Below, piece by piece: positions 8,533-19,117 of a DNA stretch of 64,000 nt (its first letter is position 1; every line of letters starts with the position of its first letter). The notes below the pieces were generated by a model, which ran no database searches, was not told the origin of the DNA, and was given only the letters and a program-made list of their open reading frames with translations. Source of the stretch: Mesostigma viride (lineage: Eukaryota > Streptophyta > Mesostigmatophyceae > Mesostigmatales > Mesostigmataceae); the NCBI GenBank assembly GCA_009746045.1, contig RPFO01000041.1:2276613-2340612 (forward strand), written 5' to 3'. The translations under genes and the position numbers were made by a program.

Positions 8533-9832
8533 TGGAAAGAAGAGGAAAGTTCACCAGGCACCCAAGAATGCACAGGCACTTGTGCCAAGTGCCCTGGCTG
8601 CTAAGATGGGTGAGTTTTGCATGATACGTTCTTTGCCGCGTTCGCGGCCCACCCTGCATGCAAAAGCTGCCTGTGAGCAGTCCAGTGACCCCCATGTTTG
8701 CCCTCCCTCAAAAGCTTGCTCACAATTTGACAGCCACCCCTGTGTGCTGGTGTGAATAATCGCGTCGTCCGCCGCGCTTGCGGCTTTTCATTGCTTGCTG
8801 AAGAGAGTAGTGCCCCCCATGTTTGCCCTGCCTCAGAAGCTTGCTCACAATTTGACAGCCCCCCCCCCTGTGTGCTGGTGTGAATAATCGCGTCGTCTGC
8901 CGCGCTCGCGGCTTCTCATTGCTTGCTGAAGGGGCAGCCCCCCAGTGTCCTGGTGTGCTGCATGCCACGGGTGTTCGGTCACACAGTGTGGAATTTTTAC
9001 GAGATTTCTGCTTTCTTCACCCCTTGTTGGGCGTTCCATCCTGTCACCCACAGTGCCCTACGCGCACTACGCGGCCCGAGACGAGTGGTTTCAAAGAATC
9101 GTGAAGGTGGAGGGGCGACTCAGGACGCCCATGGAGCAGTTTTTGTACTCCACCAAGGCGGTGGCAGACCTCACCACCCCCCTCGGCCTGGACTTCATCT
9201 GGACCCGCCACCCCGACCTTTTCCTGGATTTTGAAGTGTTCGATTTGCCAGAAGACCACCCCGCGTTCGTGGTGGGCGAGAAGGGTCCGGGACTCGGGGT
9301 GCGGACTGTGCAGGACATCAAGGGGGAGGGGTAGGTCGATGTCTTTGTCCTTTGCGAGGTGCTGTCCTCTGTCATTCGCCTGTCATAATAGTGTCCGCAC
9401 GCGACTCGGGGCTGATGATCCATCCCGTCCGTACCGCGCGTCCTCGCGTGCAGGGTCACGCTGGGGTACTTCGCTGGTGTCATCACGTTTTACCCCAAGA
9501 ACGGCAAAGGTCGGCTGGTGGGCTTCCCCGAGGACAGCGATTTCCTTTTCTTCTCTCACGAGACTCCTTCGTACGCGGTGTACATCGACGCGTCCGTCGT
9601 GCGCAACTGGACGTACTACGTCAACACCGCCGAGGGTAACACCAAGCAGACGGCGAACTGCGAGTTCACCCGCGAGCCCTGGATGGGGGCGGGCGAAGTG
9701 CGCCTCGTCACCACTCGACAGGTCGCGGCGGGCGAGGAGCTGCTCGTGGCCACCTATGGCCCTGGGCACCCGGTCGAGCCCTACAAGAACAACCCGGTCC
9801 TCCGTTGGGAGGTGGTGTCAGAGAGCGATTAA
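8533..9832 (+). CDS. SET-domain protein, probable lysine methyltransferase, spliced
   Basis: Three exons fit together in phase: 8533-8609, 9054-9330 and 9454-9832, with GT-AG introns at 8610-9053 and 9331-9453. The first exon has an upstream acceptor, so the true N-terminus lies further left; it encodes GKKRKVHQAPKN, close to a classical nuclear localisation signal. The exon 2/3 junction creates the SET N-motif (GLGVRT...G..LGYFAG). Exon 3 holds the NC.F..E segment and the final VAAGEELLVATYG motif, with the invariant Asn and Tyr. SET enzymes transfer methyl groups from S-adenosylmethionine to lysines, often on histones. The gene may belong to the host or to the virus-derived island; the introns favour the host or long residence. 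Confidence 0.7.
8691..8940. repeat. 125-bp tandem duplication in the first SET intron
   Basis: Two copies starting at about 8691 and 8816 share ATGTTTGCCCT, AAGCTTGCTCACAATTTGAC and TGTGTGCTGGTGTGAATAAT. Each copy contains a GCCGCG(C)NTGCGGC-type hairpin (8771-8784 and 8899-8912). Confidence 0.75.
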
Positions 9833-9956
9833 ATGCTCTCTGCGGACCGTGACCACTGTCACGCCAGACTTTCATTTATTGTATGGGACCGTGCTCGTAT
9901 TTTGTTCCGTGTCAAATGTGTGTTTTATTATAGAACGCATTATTACCTCGCACATC

Positions 9957-10610
9957 ATGAAAAAACACACAAAGCGCGCGAAGAAGACAGCACCGAAGAA
10001 GATAGTCGCGAGTAAGAGAGTTACGAATAGGGTAGTTACCAAGAAACGGACAACGCGAAAACACGTCGTGAAAGCGCCCACGTTTGACACTCTCCCCGTG
10101 GAAGTTCAGGGTCAGATCCTCGGCCCTGTTTACGAAGACGGAAACAACTACGGTTTGACGTCGTTATCGAAAGCGTTTTTGCGAGAAGGGTACAACGCGG
10201 TCGTGCCGAAGGCCGTCAACGAATTCGAGCAACTAGCAAACAATTACGCCGACGCGGATCGCGAGAAACTACTTCAGAGAGTGGGAAACTATGCAGTACA
10301 AGCCCGCGCAAGAGCGGGCCTCGAGACCGGCAATGACGGCATGAAGGCCTCGGAGCGATATTCTCCGACCGCGGAAAACGACGCAAGGGCCAAGTACGAT
10401 CAGGCGGCAACCGCGTTAAACAGAGGGGTGGACACCATAAGCCGCAAAATGGTGTGGGCGAATCGCGTGAGGCCTTTGCTCGAGAGTTCGGGCCATGGCG
10501 GCTTTCTGACAGACCCGCCCGCGGCGGCACTGCCACAACACAGAATGCCGACACCCTCGAGCTCGTTACCAACAGGTGCTACTCTCTCTCAGGCGACGAC
10601 GCACTGGAGG
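9957..10610 (+). CDS. 5' part of a virus-type basic protein split by a retrotransposon
   Basis: Starts at ATG 9957 and stays open to the retrotransposon junction at 10610; the artificial stop at 10614-10616 lies in the LTR. The first 40 residues are very basic (MKKHTKRAKKTAPKKIVASK), followed by a globular part (FDTLPVEVQGQILGPVYEDG). The remainder of the gene continues in the same frame at 19118-19450 beyond the element, giving about 328 residues when the element and one target copy are left out. The basic N-terminus suggests binding to DNA or packaging, as in viral core proteins, but no family was recognised. The gene lies in the virus-type island. Confidence 0.65.
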
Positions 10611-11068
10611 AGTTAGATGAGATGCTTAGGCTGACACACGGATTTCCGGCCTGCGCGCCGCGTATTGCCTACCGCGGCTGAGCGGGACACCTCAGTACAG
10701 TACGGCAGGGTGTACGGTACTGAGGTGTCATGTGGACCGATGTGCGGTTAGTGCCAGACTGTGCCTAGACTCTAGCTCGACCCGCCAGACCCGGGTTATC
10801 CGGTTCTGGACGGGCCGAGTGTAGTTGATGCTAGTGACGTGGTCGCATGGCATTGCAGTGTACAGTTGTCCACTGGTGAGGTGCTGCAGGTAGCACCGCC
10901 ATAGGCATATAGGCGTAGCACTGGGGAGTGCCGCAGCACCCGAGTTTGCCCAGACGTTCCATTCTGAGCCCTCAGCTTCCATTGCTCTCTCATTGTATTA
11001 TTGTTAATACAATCATCATTCGCTCTCAGCTTCCGCAGTTGTTCGTCGTCCATAGTCTCCATCCAACT
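10611..11068 (+). repeat. Left LTR of retrotransposon 1
   Basis: 458 bp, AGTTAGATGAG to ATCCAACT. A perfect 13-bp inverted repeat (GACACCTCAGTAC / GTACTGAGGTGTC) lies at about 10685-10730 and could fold in the LTR RNA. Identical to the right LTR at 18655-19112 on visual comparison. Confidence 0.9.
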
Positions 11069-11109
11069 TGGACTGAAAAGTTCGTTATTTTTTTTGACAA
11101 GCAAAAAAT

Positions 11110-12660
11110 ATGGCTTCCAACAACGGCAACAACGGCAACAACAACAAGGGGAAGGCGCCTGCCAGGCGCACCTCACCCCGACTTTCGCCGGAGGGCACGC
11201 CCTCCACCAACGATGCGAGGGTGACGCCCAACGTCACCTTCCGCACGGTGGTCGCCGACCACCCCAGGCGTCGGACCCCGCAGGTGGGGCCCGGCGCCCG
11301 GGGGATGGCGAGCGGTCGGCCGTTTGCCACTGGCGGTTCGTCCGCCATGGCACCTGGGGGGCAGGTCCCCCGGGCACGTAATTCCCCCGTCGCAGGTGAC
11401 GGGGGTCGTGAGCGGAGTGATTCCTCGGAGGAGGATGGGGAGGTGCAGCCTGCGAGGTCACGGCCTTCGCTCGAGATTTCGACACAGACGCCTGCGACGT
11501 CTGGTAATCTTTCCGTGGGCCGACAGATGGCCATCATGGACATTGACCGGTATGGGGAACATGTTCCGCCCCCGGTCGCGTTCGGGCGCCCACCCCATTT
11601 TCTCCCCATTGGGGAGGACGACATCCCAGCGTTCATTTCGGTGAACGGCTGGATCATACATCAACGTTTTCAGCTGCTTCCAGATGAGCCGATCCATGCG
11701 ATAGAGGTTCATCGGGTGCAAACGCAGATCGAGGGGCGTTTGAGGATGCAGTCCCCTGGTTCAGGTGGCAGTTTGGCTGTGGTGTTTCGCCAATCGGCCG
11801 AGGCGCAATCCCGGCACTGTTGATCAGTGGGCGTCCAGGCAGCGTCAGAGAGAGGCGCTGCGCGTGGTCGCCAGACAGGAGATCACGCTGACTCCGTTGG
11901 GGCCGTGGCCCCAAGTCACGCCAGTTGGCTGGGGCCCGGAGAGGCGTGAGGCGGCTGCGATGCCGCCTGCGACGGAGCGCGGGGCGGCAGACGCCCCCAA
12001 CACGCCCATGGGTGGTGAAGCCACCCAGGACCCTCTGGCAGGTCAGAGGGTCCAACCTCAGCCGCGGGCTCCCCCGCCCAGCGTGGGGGGCCAGGTGGCT
12101 GAGGAGGCCACCGGGGTCGCAGGGACCCCGGCGGCGACACAAGCGCCCGGGGTCGCAGGGACCCCGGCAGCGACGCCGGCGCCTCCGGCGCTGGCGGGGG
12201 ATGCAGCCCCCATGGAGGGTGTCACGGGCACCTCCAGCGGCTCTGGGGGGCAGGCCCCCTCTAGCCGCAACAAGGACAAGGCCCTGGCAGGGCCGGAGGG
12301 GCCTCAGGGTCCCACCAGCTGGGCAGCAGCCAGCACTGCTGGAGGCGACCTGGAAGGTCGGACTTCATCACCCTGGGTGATGAGGCCGTGTGGCGTGCCA
12401 TACAGACAGCCACAGCCTCCTTCCGTGGGCTGGCCGACAGGAGCCAGCAGATGCACGTCGCGGAGGCGGGCAGCCTGGTGTGTGCGATTATCACGCACAT
12501 CCTGGGCCTGCCCAACCTCCAAGAGGGCACACGCAGGGTGTGCGACGACCTGCTGCCTGCCCTGCAGGCTCTCCTCTCAGGGAGGAGGGTGCAGGGCAAC
12601 AGGGTTCGCCTGGTGCGACTCCTGGAGCTCCTGCACAATGCCATCCTGAGGGGCGGGTAG
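11110..12660 (+). pseudogene. N-terminal Gag-like ORFs of retrotransposon 1, frameshifted
   Basis: ATG 11110 opens a low-complexity, Pro/Arg/Ser-rich protein. Its frame stops at 11823, but homology with retrotransposon 2 continues in the +1 frame from about 11770 (PVGWGPE) and then, after a second shift near 12370, in the frame encoding VWRAIQTATASFRGLADRS up to TAG 12660. The first shift is absent from retrotransposon 2 and looks like damage. The second is a -1 shift found at the equivalent place in both elements, so it may be programmed or mark two separate ORFs. Stops follow at 12660 and shortly after. Confidence 0.6.
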
Positions 12661-12890
12661 GTGGTTGCCTACCTGGCTGCATCATGATTTACTAACCCTA
12701 CTGACGATGAAGTGTCCCTCTCTCCCACCTTCCATGATTGGGAGGAGGCCCGCAGCAGGAGGCGGGAAGTGACACACACTCACACCCCCACCCAGCCCAC
12801 CCCTATGTTGTCTAACCCTCCTACACAGCCCATGCTTGCCCTCCTGCTCAGCTCACTCAAGTAGCACTTCCCTCTCAGCATGTCTCTCCT

Positions 12891-13754
12891 GTGAATGCTG
12901 CAGCAGCAACACCATCTTCTCCCTCTCCCCCTGCATCCCCCTCTAGGTTGCCCACTTACAATGAAAACCGTCCTGTGGATAGGATTAATGTCAGGGGGCT
13001 GCCTGAGGGGTATACTAGGGAGCAGGGGAATCATGCACTTCTCTCTCTTCAGCTGGCTAGGGAGGAACTGAATGTCAAGAATTGGTTTGGATCTCTCATG
13101 CAGGGGGATTTTTACCATCAGTCCTCCTCTCAGATTCAGAATCTCATTCTTGTCTTCCAGCGTAGGTATCCCAAGTGGCAGGACACGCAGGCTAGGGCAG
13201 TTTGGGAGGCTTTCATGAAGGAGCTAACTGACCTCCTCTCCACCCCCTCATCTGTGGACATCTATGGGGCATTCAGGTGGGTAGAGGAATACAGGGTCAC
13301 ATCAGTGGACTATGTGGCTGAGACAAAGAAATATGAGCTAGCCATCAAAGCACGTCCTGATGTCCAGCAGCTAGATCACAAGTTCTTGCTGCGTTCCTTC
13401 CTTGAGAAACTCAAACTTGACAAAAACACCTACGCTATGCTTGCAACAGGAATGGCAAAGTACTGGGAGGACATGAAGGAGGCATTGGATTATATCAAGC
13501 TGGCCTTGGCTCCCCTTAGCCAGGGGGCCATGGGCACCTCTGTAAAGAGGGTCAGGGGGGAAGAGAGGGAGGAGGAGGATAGGGAGAGGGAAGACAGGAG
13601 CAAGAGACCTGTCACTATGGCAGAAGTGAAGTCCCTGCTGGGACAAATGTTTAAGGGCAAGGGCAAGGGCAAGGGCAAGGGCAAGGGCAAGGGCAGGGGC
13701 TGGGGCAAGGGCAAGGGTAAGGGGCAGTCTCCCTCCAAGGGGGGCAGCTCCAGC

Positions 13755-13852
<98 letters not shown>

Positions 13853-14111
13853 GCAGGACAAGGAGGACAAGTCTTCTCAGCGGTGCACCCGCTGTGGCAT
13901 GAAGTACCACCTGCGGCCCACCTGCCGCAAGAACGTGGACGAGCTGGGGCATTTGGACGTCCTGTGCCACAAGTGCCACGGGCCGCCCCACGGTGACCCC
14001 AAGGACTGCAAGCGGCCTCCTTACGGCAAGAAGTGTGAGTCTCCCTCTCATGCTGGCTTGAGTGTGCCTGCTTCACCTTTTCATCTGCATGCCCCACTGT
14101 CAGAGCAGTGA
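12891..14111 (+). CDS. Gag capsid/nucleocapsid of retrotransposon 1
   Basis: About 406 residues. The capsid part (RGLPEGYTREQGNH, LAREELNVKNWFGSLMQGDF) aligns with retrotransposon 2. It is followed by a Gly-Lys repeat (about 13656-13717), then 32 consecutive Asn codons, all AAC (13755-13850), then a CCHC zinc knuckle (CTRCGMKYHLRPTC) and a second knuckle-like CHKCHGPPHGDPKDC. It binds the RNA genome in the particle by analogy with retroelement Gag. The Asn run is absent in retrotransposon 2, so it is a recent triplet expansion. The annotated start is the first ATG near the capsid; the natural product probably begins upstream. Confidence 0.75.
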
Positions 14112-14190
14112 GCAGTTCTGGAAAGGTGCTACAGCTGGTTTCAGAAGATTATGTCTCTAAACCAACCTTCACATCTATGGTTCCCAAGGT

Positions 14191-17100
14191 GTGCAGAGTG
14201 TCCCCTCAGAGGATGCTCATATCAGTTTTCAGGAGCTTGCTTTGCAGTTGCATTTCCTTTATGGGCATGAAGTGAGTGCAGAGGTGGTGGCAGCAGCAAT
14301 AGGGGGGGCAGCACTCAGACGTGCATGCCAGGTGGTCAGATCCCACTGCCAGCATTGTCAGTTCAATGCACCCAAACCCCCTAAGTGGCATGTAGCTACC
14401 CCACCTAAGTGCAAGGGCAGGGTGGTAGGAGATGTCTTTCATATCAAAGGACAATCTTACTTGGCACTTAAAGATGCATGGTCAAGGTACACAACCATTG
14501 AACCATTACCTGGAATGGACAAGACACAGTTGCTCAGGGCTCTCTTGATTGCTCAGGCCAGGTACTACCCTGTGGAGGCATTGTTACTGGATCAGCAGTT
14601 CACGTGTCTTGCCAATGAACCAGGGTGTGAGGCTATTGATCTGGCTGGGCTAGAAGATCATGAGAGGCAAGGCATTATTGAAAGGGCCATCAGGTCCATT
14701 AAAACCCTTGTAGCCAAAGAAGATGGCAATCTGCTGGCTGACAGTGGGTCATATGCTGACAGAGCTCTGTGGTCCACCAGGTTGTGCCAAGTCCTCAACA
14801 GGAGGCCACTCATGAAAACCCCACAAGGGGTGATCATTACACCAGATGGATTGCATGCAGGCATTTATCCACCTGAGGTACTAGCCCTATACAACGCACA
14901 GCGAGCACAGACAGCTAGCAGGTTAGCTGTCAAGGATGCAAAGCATCCACGTCCCACCTTCAGAGAAGGGGATCAGGTCCTATTCTACAAGGAGTCGGGA
15001 CTAGGCAAGGTGGGTACCTGGCATGGGCCAGCCACCATCCTAAAGTTTAACACCACTGGCAGGACAGTGTTAGTTAAACACAATGACACGGGAAAGATTC
15101 ACAGGTGTTCACCTCACAGGATGAAATTGTATTTTCCAACTGTGTCAGACGTGGCAGAGGAGGAAGAGCTGTTGGCCGACAGCCCTGTACAGTTGCCTGG
15201 CATCCCAGCGTTGCCCAGTGAGTGGTTGTTTGGAACACCCACTGGTGAGTGTGAGAGCCACACCCACTGTGACACCCAGGTCACCCTTGATGATTGCAGG
15301 CAGTCACTGCAGGCTTGGCCCCCTGCAGCAGAGGGTCACATTGGCAAAACAGGTGATCAGCAACCTATCACCTCTTCAAGTGTGAACATAGCTCAGCCAC
15401 TAGCTGCACCTTCCAAACGCAGCCTAGCAGACGCTGTTCGCATTTTACAAGCAGCTCATAGAGCCAAAGCTCAAACTGCTGCAGGATCAGCTAAGGTGGG
15501 GAAGGTTGGGCAGAATGACAATAGCCCATTTATGGTTGCAGTGGACACACAAGCCCAGGTCAGCATTATCAGTGCCCTGGCTGTGCCCCATATGCCTTTG
15601 GAACCTTCACCCTGGCACCATGTGGCTGATTTCTCAGGGCAGTCATCCCTCAAGGTATTAGGTCAGGTCATGTTGACTATACTCGGTATCCCCACTCCTT
15701 TTCAGGTCTTGGAAGGTTATAAAGGGAATGCTTTGTTGGGGGATCCTTTTCTCTGTTACCCTGGTGTCCTCATCTCCAGTGATAGACTATCCATCCAGGA
15801 CATGGGTGGTGTTGATCTGAATCATTTCAAAATTTCTCTTGAAAAACTTCTTAACACCAACATTGCTTCTGTAAAATTTGCTACACCCAAGTATGCCCCA
15901 GGGCAAGAACCCTGTGTGGCAGACTTGGTTCACAACCAAAAACTTCATCCCAACTCATTTGGATTGGGCAAGCATGATGTGGCTAAAATGTCTCCTCTTT
16001 CTTATGAACAGATAGAGCAAGACTGTCGCACACACATAGGATTCCTAAAATGGGTGGAGGCCTTTAACAAGGCCAGGGAAGAATGGGTAGTGCCAGATCC
16101 TCTTAGTCCTTCTCATACTCCACCTGTCACACCTATTGACAAAAAGCCTGCAGGGTGCAAGCACTTGCGCCTGAAGTTTGTGTGTAAACATAAGCCAGCA
16201 GCAGATGGGTCAGTCATTTTCATGCTAGACCTTGTGTGACAGAGTTCAAGGGCACCACTGATCTGACAGAGGCAGAGTTGTACACGCCAGGCATTCAGCA
16301 AACATCCCTAAAAATCTTGCTGTCTGTCTTTGTGGGTCATCTCAATGATGGGGATGACTATGTATGTAAGGCTACAGACATTAAAAGGGCTTTCCTGAAA
16401 GGCTCACCTGAGATAGCACAACAAGTGTGGCATGGTCAGGTGTATGTAGTCTCCACTCCCAGAGTTTGGGCAAAACACATCCCTCAGCAGTACCTGAAAG
16501 CTAACATAGGTGTTGAAGGGCTGCAATCAGCTCCTCGCATTTTCAGGATGTCAGCTCAGGCTGTGTTTGAAAAGCTAGGGGCTAGATATGATGACATAGA
16601 CCCTTGCTTCTTTGTGGTCCCACACCCTCATGGCATTCTCACCTTTGTGTGGCATGGGGATGATCAGCTGATTGCTGGGCCAAGGCGTGCTGTGGATGAT
16701 TTTATTCAACAAGTGTCACAGCATTTTGAGATTGGCAAGCAAGTAGAGCTGGGCACCACTGCCATAAAATTTTGTGGCACAATGTTACAACTCCAGCAGC
16801 ATCAAAACCAGTGGGTGTGTGCACTTACTCTCCCAATGATTACATGCACAGCTGCTTGGAGGTTTTGCAAACAAAAATCAAACCTGGAGCCTGTCCTACC
16901 ATTAGAGGCAAGCTGGGGTGGTTGTGCTCAACGTGTGCACCTCACCTGGCTGTGGTTAGCAGAGTTGATGATGATGTCTTGATGCAAGTAGGTCACAAAG
17001 CCATCACCAAAACTCTCCAGGAAGGCCCTCCCCTTATCTTGCACTCCTTGGATCTCCACAAAACCATTCACATCCAAGCTATGATGGATAGTTCCATGGA

Positions 17101-17589
17101 GTCCAGGCAGATTACCAAGTTGCAGGCAAGGGAGTCAGGCTTGTATTTTGTGCAGAATGATGATGCACCCTTGTCTCTCATTTCATGGTACAGCCGGTTG
17201 CATAGACGCAAGGCTGTCAGCAGCAATGCTGCTGAGTGCAGGGCAGTGGTGTCAGCAGTGCTTCATGCCAGGTACTTGAATCATGTGCTGGTTTGGTTGC
17301 AGATGCAAGCAGGCAGCAATGCTGGGGTGGTGGCACACTTGCTCACTGACAGTCAGTCAGTCCTCAGTTTCCTTGCTAACCCCTATGCTGTGCACACTGA
17401 TCTTGACTGGGTGGTCCTAAACAGGAGTCCACCTACTGGGAGTCCACCCGTCACGTGGAGGACAAACACAACGCTGCTGATGCACTCACTAAAGTGCCTC
17501 AGCAGGCAGCTGACCAATACCAGCTGTTGTACCACTTGATGAACCCCTATGGCAAGCAGGCAACCCTGCCCCATAGGGGGGACGCCTAG
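14191..17589 (+). pseudogene. Pol of retrotransposon 1: integrase, protease-like, RT, RNase H
   Basis: Order of domains: integrase zinc finger (LYGHE...CQHCQ, about 14250-14365) and catalytic D (GDVFHIKG, about 14430), D (LLLDQQF, about 14587), E (IIERAIRSIK, about 14680); integrase C-terminal WHGPATILKF segment (about 15020); retropepsin-like domain (VDTQAQVSII at 15541, ALLGDPF at about 15735); Ty1/copia-like RT with ATDIKRAFLKG (about 16375) and HGDD (about 16655); RNase H with MMDSS (17083), NAAECRA (17225) and LLTDSQS (17341). Single missing bases near 16220, 16825 and 17420 break the frame; retrotransposon 2 is intact at all three. The stop would be TAG 17587-17589. Protease after integrase is unusual. 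Confidence 0.85.
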
Positions 17590-18654
17590 CAGGGTCCTGT
17601 TCACCAGGGCCGCCTAGGTCACCCAGTACCCCTTGGGCAGGTCCAAGGGGTAGGTTGTGGCTTCCAGCAAGGGGGGTTGGTTGGAGTCTGTTTTCATACA
17701 TCTGCGTGCCCTATGCCCAATAAAATCTGTTTTGATTTTTTCAACACCATGGAATTTCGTTATGCACACCTTCATAGGTGGGCATGGGATGTATCTCACA
17801 TTCTTTCTCCACTAGGGCGTATGCCTTGGTGGATTGGCCTTGAGCTCAGTGGCTCAGGTGCCCCCATTCAAGTGGAGGGTCAAAGCTCCCTTGACAGGTG
17901 GTTACCCAGGACCCCAGTTCACTGTGGATATCCTGGGCCACCTGGCCTCACTGTTCAGTGGCAGTAAAGGCATGGGTGCTGTCATGTTGTCTAGTACAAC
18001 GTGCTCAGCACAGGTGCAGGATGAAATATTCCTGTCACCTGTCACCAGGACTTCAGTCACCATGTGCAGGGCAGGGGTGGCTGGTCCCACACGTTGTGCA
18101 GGTGCAACGTGGCCAGGTCCAGGATGTCATAGTCCTGTCACCTGTCACTAGGACTTCAGCCCCCTCTGTGCAGGGCAGGGGTGGCTGGTCCTCACATGTT
18201 GTGCAGGTACAACATGGACAGTGCAGGGTGCAATAAACCTGTCCACTGTCACTCCTCAGGTTGCAGGTAACCTGAGCTCAGTTGACCCAGCCTGGCTGGG
18301 TATTTTTTCTCTGAGTGGGCGATGATGATGGAACAACATGGAACCTCTTAAACGGTTACCTTGGCATTTTTTACAATGGCTCTCTTGGCTGGTGATGCAC
18401 TCCCTGGATAGGCAGACAGGCATAGCTATCTCCCTTGTGAGCTCGCGAGGAGGAGGAACTCCCCGGGCATGTTGAGCTAAACGTGATGCCATCACAAGTA
18501 TTGCACGAGTTCTGGGGCCCATCTTTTTCAGTCCAGATGTTGCAGTATGGGTGTCAGTTGCTCAGCACCTCAGTCAGCTTGGAGTCAGTCTCCTAGCTGG
18601 GCAGGGTCAGGCTTGAAGTCGCTAGCCTTCAACCTGAAAGGAAAACATAATGGG
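17590..18654. other. 3' untranslated part of retrotransposon 1
   Basis: No coding potential. Two 103-bp tandem copies start at about 18031 and 18134 (CCTGTCACCTGTCAC...GCAGGGCAGGGGTGGCTGGT). An AATAAA follows at 18232. Retrotransposon 2 has a 3' untranslated part of similar length, about 1.0 kb. Confidence 0.6.
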
Positions 18655-19112
18655 AGTTAGATGAGATGCTTAGGCTGACACACGGATTTCCGGCCTGCGC
18701 GCCGCGTATTGCCTACCGCGGCTGAGCGGGACACCTCAGTACAGTACGGCAGGGTGTACGGTACTGAGGTGTCATGTGGACCGATGTGCGGTTAGTGCCA
18801 GACTGTGCCTAGACTCTAGCTCGACCCGCCAGACCCGGGTTATCCGGTTCTGGACGGGCCGAGTGTAGTTGATGCTAGTGACGTGGTCGCATGGCATTGC
18901 AGTGTACAGTTGTCCACTGGTGAGGTGCTGCAGGTAGCACCGCCATAGGCATATAGGCGTAGCACTGGGGAGTGCCGCAGCACCCGAGTTTGCCCAGACG
19001 TTCCATTCTGAGCCCTCAGCTTCCATTGCTCTCTCATTGTATTATTGTTAATACAATCATCATTCGCTCTCAGCTTCCGCAGTTGTTCGTCGTCCATAGT
19101 CTCCATCCAACT
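18655..19112 (+). repeat. Right LTR of retrotransposon 1
   Basis: 458 bp, identical to the left LTR by visual alignment, ending CCAACT and followed by the GGAGG target copy. Confidence 0.9.
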
Positions 19113-19117
19113 GGAGG

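Larger units (their letters stand above)
10606..19117 (+). mobile_element. LTR retrotransposon 1, complete, with IN-PR-RT-RH pol order
   Basis: Two 458-bp LTRs (10611-11068 and 18655-19112) that I find identical by eye flank a 7.6-kb interior. Target duplications GGAGG (10606-10610 and 19113-19117) prove insertion. LTR ends are AGTTAG...CCAACT, not TG...CA. The interior starts TGGACTGAAAAG at 11069, in primer-binding-site position, and ends with a purine-rich GAAAGGAAAACATAATGGG before the right LTR. Coding regions run gag (11110-14111), then integrase, retropepsin-like domain, RT and RNase H (14191-17589). A 1.07-kb 3' untranslated part follows. At least five single-base frameshifts interrupt the ORFs despite the identical LTRs. 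Confidence 0.9.

Noticed and set aside
13371-14051. Minus-strand ORFs with long Val, Leu or Cys runs
   Set aside because: They are antisense of the AAC and GGCAAG repeats in the gag of retrotransposon 1.
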